Assembly: GCA_023078685.1 (NCBI GenBank)
Contig: JALGAS010000001.1
Coordinates: 1,674,001-1,738,000, forward strand
From: Neopestalotiopsis rosae
Lineage: Eukaryota > Ascomycota > Sordariomycetes > Amphisphaeriales > Sporocadaceae
Direction: 5' to 3'
Length of the DNA stretch: 64,000 bases
Under the pieces are notes generated by a model. The model made no database searches, was not told where the DNA came from, and saw only the letters and a program-made list of their open reading frames with translations. Shown piece after piece: positions 42,766 through 54,217 of the stretch; positions within the stretch are counted from its first letter, which is position 1; each line of letters starts with the position of its first letter. A program made the translations under genes and the position numbers.

Positions 42766-44059
42766 CGCGATTGACAGTTAGCAACCATTCGCCTTCCTCA
42801 CCTAGTAGATGATCAACTGGGTGGACAACCGAAGGGGTAGTATGAATAATGATGCGATGCAGACACTGGCAACAGGATCTCACGTCGACTGCAAATAGCT
42901 CAATGATGGTGGCCAGCCTGTTATCCACAATATTGTCACTTTGCTCGGATCGATTGGTCCCGCCGAAGATACTGATTTATCTCCTCACACTATCTTTCTC
43001 GAAGACGAGGCTGGTCTTTCGAGATTGGCTGCTGAGATAGAGCTGCAACATCAAATGCTTCCTTCACGTATCACTTAACTACGCCTGTACCTACGTCCGT
43101 ATCGAGAGGGACTTCCCATTCTAAGAGGACCATGGGGAAAATGGTTTTAGTGTTTGGTGCAGTACTGAATTTGGTTTTGTATCTATTCTGATCTGCTGAT
43201 TATCTTACACTAGCACTTTTATCAGGTCAGCAATGCAATTCTTTTGGTCTCTTGACGGTGTATATATTGACTGCAAAGATTAGGTAGTGTGCAGAGATAG
43301 ATCCGTTCTCGTGTTCTGTGACACTTCGAGGCTATCAACCTTGTAACATTTATTTTAGCGTATCTATGTATGTCGTCCGGTATGGGTGGACTTTTGTGCA
43401 CTGCACGGTAGATGGAATAGAGGACATGTACGTTATAGATGAATTGCGGAGTTTCCTATACATCAAATATCGCTGCCTGAGTTTGGGAGGAGTATCAAAG
43501 GGAGCCCACTGACTTATGACCCCTGAAATAGTTCACGAATTGATGGTTAATCGGACTGGATTGGCTGATCTAGTTGTCCACGATTTCAATCTCCGAGGCG
43601 AGAACTTATCAATGGTCCTATTGGTCATCGCATTAGTAGAATAAAACATTCATATGATCTTGGCCAATATATACTCCAGGGTGTAAGTTACAACTGTATG
43701 GTTTGTTCACAAATATTCTAGGCTTTCATATTAATCTACGCAAAATGTCCACCTATACAAATGGCTAATCACTGCAATCGCAGCTGTGCATCCAACACCG
43801 TTTGGACCAGTGTAAACATACTGGTGAAACCAAAATGGGAATGCAAGAAAATCAGATTTCTGTGTAGATGAATAGACTAGAAAATAAAAAATACTCTGAG
43901 CGTCCCACTTTAACAACACATCCACTTCTCTCACCAAGATTCTAGATTTGCACTTCAAAACACCTTCAATGTCATTTTCATTCCAGCTCAACTTTGTTGA
44001 GCACTATCCCTTAAAACACATCCCATAGTCAGACATGGTCAGGCTCTGATCGGGACTCG
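42766..44059. other. Gene-poor stretch
   Basis: No gene recognised. A block of about 50 bp at 43322-43376 (ACTTCGAGGCTATCAACCTT and on) resembles 48268-48312. Confidence 0.4.
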
Positions 44060-44593
44060 TCATCCTGATCTACTGCGGGGAGGTACCTCGGGTGGCTCGT
44101 CCCACCTTCTCGGCGTGGGAGCCTGCAGCAGAGTCGAAGATTGCGTGTTTTCCGAGGTTTGATGAGCAGGATATACGGAGTATTTCGTCGACTCTTGATG
44201 AGTTGCCGGCATATAATGTGAATGTGACTGGTGATTTTGTAACGCAGGGTGGACCTCAGATGGCGGATGGACCATGATCGTAGGTTGTTGAAATGGCAAC
44301 ACGTTAGGTTCGTTGACGCTCGTTGACTGTCCAAGATTTGAATCTGTGTCACTCGGGGCTTTTTCATCCGGGGAATCCGAAGACGCAGTTCTGGGCCGCC
44401 TAGGGCCGCTGCGAGGTCGTAATTTATCAAGGAGGTAAAGGAATAAACATGCGCCAACCAAGAGCACGAGGGCTGCGATCCCAATCACCAGCCCTATGAG
44501 TAATCCGACGACAACACCTTGACTGTTGCCGTTGCTCAATATAGTCGAAAAGTACGAAACATCAGACGTAGTTATTGTGTCGTTGTGTTCCAT
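44060..44593 (-). CDS. Single-pass membrane protein, short ectodomain
   Basis: A 177-residue ORF from ATG 44593 (seven further in-frame codons upstream are less likely). Residues about 1-25 form a short polar Ser/Thr/Asn segment. Residues 26-55 (GVVVGLLIGLVIGIAALVLL and following) are a clear transmembrane helix with GxxxG spacing. A basic stop-transfer (KLRPRSGPRRPR) follows. The cytosolic tail is Ser/Pro/Gln/His-rich and ends PPEVPPRSRSG, a possible SH3-binding end. The layout is like the C-terminal half of fungal wall-stress sensors but without their long mucin ectodomain. Function unknown. Confidence 0.65.
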   Translation of the reverse strand: MEHNDTITTSDVSYFSTILSNGNSQGVVVGLLIGLVIGIAALVLLVGACLFLYLLDKLRPRSGPRRPRTASSDSPDEKAPSDTDSNLGQSTSVNEPNVLPFQQPTIMVHPPSEVHPALQNHQSHSHYMPATHQESTKYSVYPAHQTSENTQSSTLLQAPTPRRWDEPPEVPPRSRSG

Positions 44594-44982
44594 GATAGGT
44601 GAGGAATATATCATCTTTCGTAACTACTAAATGGACAAGGAAGACAGTTGTTCATGGTGCACTTCACTCTGACATTACTTATACACATGTTTGCCAGAGA
44701 ATCCATTAACGGATAATGACGTGATCATTGGGCGGATAATGACGCCTGTGCGTGCATCCATAATCATAGGTGATCTTTGTATGTCTGAGAAGCGATATTT
44801 GGCAATTGGCAGGGAACTGTATTGGGTGAGGAATCTCATCGTGTTTCAATCATATATAAACATGTACCACACACAATGCACTGTGAGTATTGTTTAGCCT
44901 ATCACATATACTCGGATTTCGATTTCTTTCGAGCATCTAAGGCCTTCTCTCCCATATTTCATTCAATTTAAAAGCATTCTAA

Positions 44983-45411
44983 ATGGCTTCTTCGACAACA
45001 ATCGACAAGGTACAGCGTGGCGAAAAAGTCGGAGCTACCTGGTCAAACCATGTGGTCGTATCCCATGCTTTGTGCACATACAAATTGCCCGACACGGTTT
45101 TATATGGCATCCTTGCTCGGAATCAAGACCCGTTCTGGCATTCAAGCGAAGAGCTGTTGTGGGTCCATCGTACAGGTATAGATCTGTCGGTCTGGCAAGA
45201 CATCCACCAACGGCCCACCACCAATTACTGTCTTGAACACGATGTCGAAGCCATAATTGGACATTATGAGTTCGATGACGGCCGATTATTCTACGCCGTG
45301 ACTTGGACCGAGTACAGCTGCCCGACGTGGGAAGCTGAGGAGAACCTGGGCGCATACAACCGGCTTCTGCTTCATTATTGGACCTCGCTCTTCCACCAAG
45401 AACAGTGTTAG
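44983..45411 (+). CDS. Small chromodomain protein
   Basis: A single-exon ORF of 142 residues. Residues about 86-135 show the chromodomain pattern: DVEAIIGHYEFDDGRLFYAV, then TWTEYSCPTWEAEENL, with Y-x-V-x-W-x-x-Y and TWE-x-EENL. Two of the usual aromatic cage positions (W108, Y111) are present. The first, the Tyr in the EYVVE strand, appears replaced, so methyl-lysine binding is uncertain. The N-terminal 80 residues have no known domain. Chromodomains occur in HP1-like proteins and in retrotransposon integrases; no integrase text lies nearby, so a free-standing protein is favoured. Confidence 0.75.
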   Translation: MASSTTIDKVQRGEKVGATWSNHVVVSHALCTYKLPDTVLYGILARNQDPFWHSSEELLWVHRTGIDLSVWQDIHQRPTTNYCLEHDVEAIIGHYEFDDGRLFYAVTWTEYSCPTWEAEENLGAYNRLLLHYWTSLFHQEQC

Positions 45412-45704
45412 TGAATACTGTAGTAGATATTGGGCGGTTCAAAGGCCTATATTATGACCACGCCCTTTTCCCATCTTTGATTCAGGTTGTCTCCGATTTT
45501 CGTTTCGAATCGCGTAGGAGAGACACTCTGTAGAACTAGATGGTGACCATCACGTCGCACAGTGCTAGGTCTAGATAGGCGATAGAACAAGAGCAGTCTC
45601 AGCAGCTTACTGCACCAGAAATTGAATTCTTTGTTTGTCTTTATTAGATCTTCTCTACCTGATAGACAGGGTTGTCAAAGTCCATTCATGAGGCAATCCA
45701 GTAA

Positions 45705-45998
45705 CTATATACTTCTGTAGCTTGGGCTCCCCTCCCTCTCAAATTTCGAAATAAGTTCTAGGAGCAATTTTATCAATTTGCACCTACGGCTTCGCAACTT
45801 AACACGTCGTTGCATAGTGAGTTCACACATGATGTGACCCTCGCCTGGTACTGGCCGCGACCGGTCACTAACTCCTAGTGGTTGCATCAAGGCATGAAGA
45901 GGTTTTGTTGATCCACTGTCCTCCGTTTCTGTGGTTTCGGGACCAACTGAACGATCCATATCGGTGCTGGCTTCAATTTCGTTCAAGTTAGATCTCTT
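45705..45998 (-). other. Possible third exon of the MADS-like gene
   Basis: An open frame follows a TAG acceptor at 46002-46004. It is acidic first (STDMDRSVGPETTETEDSG), then basic (RRVKLRSRRCKLIKLLLELI), and ends at a stop at 45705. The composition is coding-like. The phase does not agree with the best donor in the upstream exon, so its attachment is unproven. Confidence 0.35.
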
Positions 45999-46038
45999 AG
46001 GCTATTCTGACAGAGCTGAGGTGGTTGAGGTAAGGTGA

Positions 46039-46522
46039 CTAGGGAGACAAACCTTGAACATCGCTGGTGACCCCGGTGGAACCACATGACTTCTCCTTTG
46101 CCTTCAATCTTTCGGAGATACGTCGTGGTCTTGTTTCGGCTGCTGTCTTTCGACTGACAAATGAGGGCTCTTGCAGCAGACGCTTCCTTTTGGAGGTTGG
46201 TCGGTTGCATGAGAGTCCTGGACGCTTCTTCCAAATAGTTTGCTGAAAGTCATTGCAATGCAGATCTTCGAACTGTCCAATGGTCAGCGATTCACATCAT
46301 CCTTAGTATGGAACCCTTGCTTACTAGTTCTTTGGAATCTGGTGCGGTCTGGCCGTTGGGCAGATACATGACTACCTCCATGCGTTTATGCGTTGGTTCC
46401 CAGTACGCAACAGCAGTAAATATGCCGCAATGTTCACCTAATTCGACACATTTCCTCTTCAGCGACGTGCCCCGCTTGCGAGCCTTATCCTTCTGCTGTT
46501 TGCTGTAGATATTCTCAGCCAT
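46039..46522 (-). CDS. MADS-like (SRF-type) DNA-binding protein
   Basis: Exon 1 (46325-46522, 66 codons) and exon 2 (46039-46272) are joined in phase 0 by a 52-bp intron with a GTAAGC donor, giving 143 residues. Exon 1 has KARKRGTSLKRKCVELGEHC followed by GIFTAVAYWEPTHKRMEVVM. This matches the MADS pattern of a basic helix with hydrophobic ELG/C positions and then beta strands, as in fungal SRF-like proteins. The DNA-contacting RGK-type N-terminus is short. Exon 2 is basic (RPTSKRKRLLQEPSF, RPRRISERLKAKEK). Likely nuclear; targets unknown. The 3' end is uncertain because a further exon at 45705-45998 is possible. Confidence 0.6.
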
Positions 46523-47171
46523 TTTTCGTCGTTTCTTTCTGACTCTATGCAAACAATATAAGTAGAAATGTGGATTACGATGTTTCGAATAGCTCCAGTT
46601 TGACCGATATTCAGGAGCAGAGAATGACTTGTTGGACTTTCTTGTGGGAAATTACAGGTTTTGTGGTATTTCAGCAACTAGGGAAAAATCTGTTTCGAGC
46701 CCTCCTGATTATTCGCCATTTTAGGATCGAGTGCGTTTCTGGCTCGCGGCTACGAAAATATGGAAAGTTGACTTTCTAGACCGTAGTATACGTTTCTCGA
46801 CACAAGCGCTCCGCAAATGGATCTCTGTCTGTCAAGTTTCGGTTCCGAATGTTCAATTTTAGGACATATAAAGTATCAAATACTACAGTATTAGGGTGAG
46901 TGCCGATTTGTGGCTGATTAAATCCAAGGCTTATGTTATTTCATTTCATCTTCAGATTGGCGATGTCGGATGATCAACAAACGGGGAAAAAAGAAGAAGG
47001 GTCCATATCCGGGTTGGAGCCAAGGAGAGCAAGAAACGGCCAGAAATGAGACAGCGGAATTTGCCCATTTTACTCGGCTCAAGAGCTATATAAATGGTAC
47101 CGTATGCATACGTACCCTACTAAAGACATAGGCAGCCTACTTCTCGCGTACAAGGACATCTACATCCCATC

Positions 47172-47945
47172 ATGCCGAGTCAGCCTTCTCGATTAGCTGC
47201 AAGCAAGGTCATTACCGAGGAATTACTGCATCATCTTGCTACGGATGTTGGAGGAAATCATTGTGGTTGCGTCAAGGCCAAGCTAGAGGAATTTTGCTTT
47301 TATTATCTTTTTGCCGATGGATCTGCTTCAAGCACGCTTTTTGACCTCGCATTGAGGGTCAGGAAGGTTGTAGACCAATTCGAAGAATTTCTGGGCTGGG
47401 ACTTCGATACTTCCAGAATCATTATTCCGGGTCACGAAAGACCGGTTTGTCTAACAAGCACAACTTTCGACTCCGTCATTAGCGCTGTTCGTGAGCGGTG
47501 GCTGCGCGGCCTTTCCAAGTCGATATCGATATGCAACAGCAGGTGTGGGCCAGATGGATGCCTGGACTGGGTCGTCTTATGTGCTTACCAGGACGCTCTG
47601 CGTACGCACCTGAAGGAATGGATCGATTCTGTCAGCTTTGTGGCAAGCCAGAGTATCATGAAGAGCGAGCCTGGCGCGGATATGGAACAGAGCGACACTC
47701 TCCTCTCATCATTACCGGCAATCATCATATCCGATATATGGACGATAGAGTTCTTGTCAATAGTCTTCAAGAGCCCCAAGGTGGAGAGTCTGATGCAACT
47801 TCTTCGACATACTGTCGAGGAGTATCTTTCTGGCGGCAGCGACGATGATCTGGGCTTGGCTGTCTCTATGCCATATGACTGGGATCAGTGTTGCGTTTAC
47901 TGGAGGAGCCACGGAAATTGGTTGCATTGTCAAAATCGAAGTTGA
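47172..47945 (+). CDS. Hypothetical protein
   Basis: A single-exon ORF of 257 residues with a good start context. It is mostly helical with long amphipathic segments (KVITEELLHHLATDVGGN, LFDLALRVRKVVDQFEEFL, LMQLLRHTVEEYLSGG) and several Cys (CGCVKAKLEEFC, CNSRCGPDGCLDWVVLC) that do not form a known finger. No signal peptide. No family recognised. Codon use and length argue for a real gene. Confidence 0.6.
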   Translation: MPSQPSRLAASKVITEELLHHLATDVGGNHCGCVKAKLEEFCFYYLFADGSASSTLFDLALRVRKVVDQFEEFLGWDFDTSRIIIPGHERPVCLTSTTFDSVISAVRERWLRGLSKSISICNSRCGPDGCLDWVVLCAYQDALRTHLKEWIDSVSFVASQSIMKSEPGADMEQSDTLLSSLPAIIISDIWTIEFLSIVFKSPKVESLMQLLRHTVEEYLSGGSDDDLGLAVSMPYDWDQCCVYWRSHGNWLHCQNRS

Positions 47946-48892
47946 GGCCGTGGTCATGGGGTGTGTCACAGTTCAAGTTCGTCAGTATAAAGAAAATTCT
48001 CTCCATGTTGTTTGTGTACAACGCGACACCTACTAGTGACAACGTTTTTTAACCATTTTGATCTTATACATACATGGGAGCAAAGCCGTCAACTGAAAAT
48101 GTCTACCATATCGATATCTGTATATTGATCGGAGAAATCTTATAAAGTTCCTTGTGGTACCGTATCAACCATGCACAGAGCAATACCCATCTGTATTCAT
48201 TTGTTCGCTTTCCCTATCCCGAGTCGGAACTAAACATGGTGCCCGGGTATGGATCGTGCGCTACTTCTAGGCTATCAACCTTATTTTAGCATATTTATAT
48301 ATGTCGTCGTAAATTTTCAAAGCGGTGAATAATTGTGGAAGGATATCGATAAAGCAGTGTACTAGGATCTAACGACATCGAAACCATAATGATCTCAACT
48401 TTTCTCGAATTTTACTACTTATTCAGATTTCCAGGGATCGCATCAAATTTCTACAATGCATGAAATGATTCAATAATTGACAGTTGCTGTAAACGACAGT
48501 GACAGCCTTCGAAATCCGTGTCAAGAGTACACAACACGGTCTGCTAATCCAGGTCCGATCTTGCAAATAGAGTAGCCTCTAGTGGTAGCTCTCGTGCAAT
48601 CCATGACAGGATCTCATAATGCGATCGATGAGTTGCTGGGATCCACATCATGCTCGGTACTTTCAAAGCATATATATGAGTACACGGATTGCGAGTGGAA
48701 TCCCCGCTTCGTAAGATGGCGCCGGGACTTGAAATATTAGAAAGAGCAATGGACGTCGAGTTCACACCGCACGGCCAAGTGTCTTCCGACTTAGATTATA
48801 CTTGCCACCGTTTTCAATCCTTGGTGAGAGAAACCATCTGTGCGAAGTATCTCCTGAGGTAGGCTCTGGCTTGGTCGGCTTTTCACGCTACT
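47946..48892. other. Intergenic
   Basis: No gene recognised. It includes the block of about 45 bp at 48268-48312 resembling 43322-43376. Confidence 0.4.
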
Positions 48893-50678
48893 TTACATCC
48901 AGCCCAGACTATTTTGGGAAAGTGCTGGCCGTGAGATAATGGGAGTTTTCTTAGAATCTTTCCATCGACGGCCCTTGTGAGTACGTTGGTTCTTCATCGA
49001 AGTATGTCCCTGGAATACAGCGAAAACGTTCCGGTGGAAGGGCCCACGGCTACTTGCGGCAGGGTCGATTGCCCCCCGCATAGTCGACGAGTCAGTGGCA
49101 CGCAAGTTCGTGAGCGACCGTTTCTTCCTCAAGCGGTAGCGTCGGGCAGCGACAATCGACAATCCACCACACGCCCCTACAAGAGAAACAGCAGCCATAA
49201 CGATACCAACAGTCCTTCTTCTCTCTGCACTCGTTTGATTATTTGTCGTGTCTATGGTTGGCTCGCTCGTAGCTTCAACGGAGCCAGAAGTGGCTTTCGT
49301 GGATGTCACCAGGACCTGGGGGCTACTGTGGGACGAGCGGAAGCCCTGCGCTTGATCCACACTTGATGTATCAGTTTTCGTGTTTTCGGCACAGCATGCC
49401 GCCACTGCAGTGGAAATTGTAGCATGCTCGGTCGAAATCCATGTCCGCAGCATACCGCCAGTTACGAAGATACTGGACAGAGAAGCCGTGAGACTGTCTG
49501 TGGTCTCTGTCTCCCACAGCCCCCAACCGCCAAGATCTGCTACCGGAGTGATATTCGCGTCGGTAACATAATTGGTACCATCATTTTGCGTATGCTCTGG
49601 ACTGAACGCTGAAAATGAAGGTTGCGCAACATCCATGAGCACAGTGCTCGCGCTAGTAACCGTATTGCTATATTGCAGTCCGAAACTGTTCATCGTTGTT
49701 TTCGTCCCGGCATCAACTGTGCTTTTTTGAAAACACATCATATGCAGAAGCGTCTCTGAATGGCGAAAATACAACAGTCTCGTGTGAAGCAGAAATGGTT
49801 GCGACTTCAGATAGGTCGGCAAGAGATGGTGAAAGAGCTCCAGTTGATGCATCAGTTTCTATGATTTGCAACGAGGTGGCGGACATCTTATTCGATGATT
49901 CTATGACGTATACCTCGCTCACAGACAAATTATTGAGTTGAGGAAGAATAGAGCTTGTTTCTCCCGTGCCTGAAACGGTCCCTTCTACTGATGATTGTAC
50001 ATCCGATTGTTGTTTGAGAATTCCAGTCATTTGTACTCGCATTGTTGAGGTTGCGTCGTCCTGAACCACAACTGAGGATGTCGCAAACAATGTTGGGACT
50101 GAAGGCGTTTCTCCCGTTAGCGTGGTTATGCCAAGAGTGCTGCTAGATGCTTTGGACGGCCTATCGGACACAGTGAATGTGGAATCAGTTTCAACAGTTG
50201 CCAGGAATGACCAATTATGATTTATTGTAGTTGCTGAGGGCGCTGCGTGAGATGATCTTGCCATGCTCGAAGTTTGTATCTCAGTGCTAGTGCTACCTTT
50301 ATTATTGGCAGAGCCGATATCGGATCGTGAAGTCCAAATGTCAGCGTTGGGCGGAGACGAAGTCCAGTTCCCGGGTTGAGTGCTTTCAAGGATAGAAGAA
50401 TATCGTGATGAAATTGTCAGGTAGTTGTTTACAAAGTCGGCAGAGGACGAGTCAGCAGAGGAGTCAGGCGGGAAGGTTGCGATGCTGGATTCCCGAAGAG
50501 CTGTCGCACCTTCGTGGAAGAGTTCAACTGGCTGAAGAGGCCTCCGCGTCGAGTTTGAATCGCCGCTGACTGGTTTTCTAAGGTGGCCTGTGGTATTTGT
50601 AGGGACTTGATCAATACTAAGTTCGCAGAGAGCCTTATACACCAGCAGCATCACGGCTACCATAGTCCGTTTTGCCAT
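48893..50678 (-). pseudogene. Ser/Thr-rich surface (mucin/sensor-like) membrane protein with a one-base frameshift
   Basis: The first ORF (49713-50678, 321 residues) begins with a signal-peptide-like MAKRTMVAVMLLVYKALCEL and continues as a Ser/Thr-rich ectodomain. It runs out at a TGA just after SAYDVFSKKHS. The second frame continues without break (STVDAGTKTTMNSFG) as the same Ser/Thr-rich type. It then has a transmembrane helix (TVGIVMAAVSLVGACGGLSI), a basic stop-transfer and a short tail ending at 48893. The switch falls at a run of six A on the minus strand (about 49727-49732); loss of one base restores one protein of about 590 residues. This may be an assembly error, a real null allele or, less likely, slippage. 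If intact it would resemble fungal wall-integrity sensors. Confidence 0.65.
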
Positions 50679-51247
50679 ATCAATGCTATACGGCGCTGAC
50701 GGGCAGATTTAGGCTTGCGCTGTAAAATCGCCGGGAGGCATAGAATGCTCAAATGAGCGCATTGAGGAATCGTTACAGTAAAGAGCCGGTTCCAGGGATT
50801 TATTCGTAAGTTGCGTTTCTGGTGTATTTATCCCGTGATATGTGGTAGCCGAGGATCAAGAAATGGATCAATATTGTTTCTATATACTACGTACATATCC
50901 AAATGAAAGGTCCTGAAGTGTATGATTGAGTGTCAGGTACCATGTTAGGTACTGTACCTGTATGATAGTGCTGGGCCACAACTTTTCGATCTCAGCAATC
51001 AAATTTGGACATATGATGAGCAAGTGTTCTCCGGAAACGGATTGAACTGCCATTTCTGCCATTTTTGGTAGCTCCGAATATTGACTTAACGCAGGAATTC
51101 TGGGAGAATGATCCATAGCGGATGTATTGAGATCTAAAAGTCGGGTTCTTTGGGGTTCGGCACGTTCGAGCATCTATATAGTGTATCATGTTCCTTGTCC
51201 AGACAGATTGCACTGTTACACTTACATACAGTACTGCATTGCCCTAA
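50679..51247. other. Intergenic
   Basis: Promoter region of the surface protein gene and upstream region of the gene at 51248. Nothing specific recognised. Confidence 0.4.
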
Positions 51248-51793
51248 ATGCATTTGTCTATTCCCACCGCCATACTAGCAGGTCAATTGCTGGCTGATGT
51301 ATGGACCCATCGGAGACGACAGCGTAAAGAAAGATCCCAACAGCTTGGAAGACTTCAGGCTATCCAACATCTCTCTCTCCTTGACCTAAGCACAGACAAC
51401 GATGATGAGGAACCGCCGCAGATGAGGAAACAGGTTTCATCGGGGAGCTCACCTAGAGAAACCTCCTATGTGGGGAAGAACACCAAAGTGACCGAGAGCA
51501 GAAATCCACTCGTCAATGATCTGCAAAGCCGCCAGAGAGTTCACCGGTCTATACATTCGGCAAACGAAAAGCGCACTATGATCATGTCATGTGGATCCAA
51601 CGGTCTCCGAGGACGCCGAGATCGAATGCGGCGCTTCAAGCAGCAACAGCATCCCGCTTTTCCACAGCCATATATCTTTCGTACTAGGTCTGGTCGTCCA
51701 GTCACCCCGACTTGGAAAGTGGTGGAGAACTATGAAACACAGAGGCTGTTGAGGCTTGCTGGTGGTAAATCTGGGAAAAGGCAGAGACGATAG
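51248..51793 (+). CDS. Small basic hypothetical protein
   Basis: A 181-residue single-exon ORF, rich in Arg, Lys, Gln and Ser (HRRRQRKERSQQLGRLQ, GRRDRMRRFKQQQH, GGKSGKRQRR at the end). It is probably disordered and possibly nuclear or nucleic-acid binding. The first 18 residues are hydrophobic enough to be a weak signal anchor. No family recognised. Confidence 0.5.
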   Translation: MHLSIPTAILAGQLLADVWTHRRRQRKERSQQLGRLQAIQHLSLLDLSTDNDDEEPPQMRKQVSSGSSPRETSYVGKNTKVTESRNPLVNDLQSRQRVHRSIHSANEKRTMIMSCGSNGLRGRRDRMRRFKQQQHPAFPQPYIFRTRSGRPVTPTWKVVENYETQRLLRLAGGKSGKRQRR

Positions 51794-52778
51794 AACGGAC
51801 ACTCCTGAGAATACAATTCTCAAAGTGGACTACGCTTTTCCTTTTGCTTTTTTCGAACTTGTAAATATGTTAAGTAGAAATCAAGATGAAACGTGCTCAG
51901 TGTAATTCAATGGGCTTGAAGTAGGCACCTAGTTTTGAGACTACCTGATCTAGCTAGGACCTTTGTGTAGAGACTAATAGTGTATCTTATATCTCTCTTC
52001 ATAAAAGTTCACTCTACTGAATCTTGCAAGCAGCAATCTCGACGTTGCTGAGTCTTTGCAACGGTTGGTGACTACCATAGTCCCTGTTGTGTTAGAGCCT
52101 AGATCTATTCCTCGCTGTGCGATCGAAGCTTGTTGCCTGAGATTTATGAAAAGAAGGAACAGAAAGAGTCCTATTTTAAGACCAGGTATTGCGCGCTCTG
52201 AAAGGACGTGTGGGTCTTCTTCCAACTACGGAGAGGTATCCGAGAGGTGGAAGACGACGGCCGTCAGCAGAATGTACATCTGCACACAGCTATGTCAATG
52301 GTGGAAAGTGATAGAGAGACTATGTAGCGCTCACTATCAGCTTTCGAGACCCAGCATAAACTTCGGGCCATTTCTGTAGGAATATGGCAGAATAGGGCGG
52401 CAAGTATTGTATAGAAACCTATTGCCACTACTGCAATATATGTACCACATATAACTTTGTATCATCCATGGCATAGAAAGACATAGGATCCACTAATTCA
52501 CGTACCGCCTTGAGGAACACCGTTTGCAGCATCTTTTGGATTTGTGGGGCATTTCTACGACGAACTAGTAGTCCGCTGATATGGATGGACAGGAAACGGA
52601 CTACATATAATCTGTTACATTTTCTACGAGTATTGAAGTACATACAGTACTGTATCATGACTGTTTTCGTCAAAACTGGGGTAGCCCATATGCTTATGGA
52701 GCTTGAGATTGCTTTTTACAATTATATAAGGAGGCGGCTGTCCCAAGTGTGTGTTCCACATTGTATAGACCTTTGTAC
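51794..52778. other. Intergenic
   Basis: Short ORFs without domains. Nothing recognised. Confidence 0.4.
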
Positions 52779-54217
52779 ATGTTCAACGAAATGGGGGATA
52801 TCGGCATTTATTCGCTACGCGAAGTCAACTTGCAAGGTAATCAAAGTCTTTTTGCCTCTTGTAACATATGGAGGATTTCTTTACTAGTTTGAAGTTAAAA
52901 CCTTTCTGCTGATCTTGCCTCAGTTCTGCCTAATGAAATTCTCTGCTCTATCCTGGAGAATTTACTCTACAGAGATGGTCTAGCTCTAGCCATGACTTCC
53001 CGTGATATGAGCGCAAGAGTCTTGCCTCGGTTATATATGAACGATGTTCAAGCGCACATTCGCCAGGGCGTACCTTTCGCCCTCCAGTTTAGTTGCTGGT
53101 TTGGTAGATTGCAGCCTTACGCCATGTCCATCATGGCTATTGAGAAAGCATGCCGAAGTCCAGATGACATGATCAACCGGCTCTTCGATGTTTCCAATCT
53201 CAACCGATTCAGCTCATCTAGAGGCGTTGTCACCACGTTGGATTACGGAATCAACTCAGCCCCCCAGCCGACCTTTTGCACTCTGTTACATCTCTGTTCC
53301 CTCCGAGGCAGTACGGCCATCGCTGAAGCCCTCATCGTTGGAGGTGCCAAGCTGGAGCGTACTGATACAAAAGGAAACACGCCGATCCACTATGCAGCGA
53401 ATGAAAGCGTGGTAAGTCCTTCTATGTGCATCTATGCCCTTCCTTCACAACTTCCAATACTCTGCTAAGTAAGAAAACAAAATAGGCAGCATTCATGCTT
53501 GAACATGGGGCAATCATCGATGGTGACATAGAGAAAAACCCACAAGGTCCTCTTGTTTCACTCATCCGTATCCATTATCTCCAGCGCTGCGGTCGAATAG
53601 CAACCCCTTCGAAGTGGCATTCTGCGGCTTACAGCGTGGGGACCGATGGCGTACTCAAGTTTGGCGACATGACTCCAGACACCTTGTCTACTTTCCATTA
53701 TCTGGTCAAGTCCGGTGCAGATGTATCACCACGACTGAGCGACCCACGCCGTCTTCCTCTGGCGCATGCGGTCCACTGCAGGCAGCCTGCAATTGTGAAA
53801 GCTCTGCTCGATGCCGGCGCGGATCCTAATCCGACTTATGCCGTGCACGGACGCCCCGAGACTTATCTCTTCCTGACTGAGGCGCTGAACCATAGCACGC
53901 CAGAAATAGCCCTTCTGCTCCTTGACGCGGGTGCCTTGGTAGACGAGACACCCGGAAGCTCTCAGGAAGCGCCAATCGTGGCTTTAAGCTGCCTCCCGAC
54001 TGGAGAGAGCAGCTATCTACTCTTAGCAGACAGAATCAGCCAGCGAATGGAAGACATAAATCGGCTCATCAAAGGTCAAACCGCACTGTGGTGGGCCATC
54101 AAAAATGGCAAGTTTTCGGTGGCCAAACATCTGATTCGAAGAGGAGCTTCCTGGGGTGCAAGAGGTATCTTTCTAAGAGGGAAAATCGTAGAGAGTCTTT
54201 TGCAGGCACTGGGTTGA
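52779..54217 (+). CDS. F-box and ankyrin-repeat protein, three exons
   Basis: Exons 52779-52836, 52924-53411 and 53486-54217 are linked by introns with GTAATC and GTAAGT donors, all in phase, giving 425 residues. A second in-frame ATG at 52791 is an alternative start. The F-box motif spans the first junction: VLPNEILCSILENLLYRDGL then ALAMTSRDMSARVLPRLY. Ankyrin repeats follow: TLLHLCSLRGSTAIAEALIV with TKGNTPIHYAA, LPLAHAVHCRQPAIVKALLD and TALWWAIKNGKFSVAKHLIR. F-box/ankyrin proteins are expanded in fungi and presumably act as SCF adaptors. The gene is intact. Confidence 0.85.
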
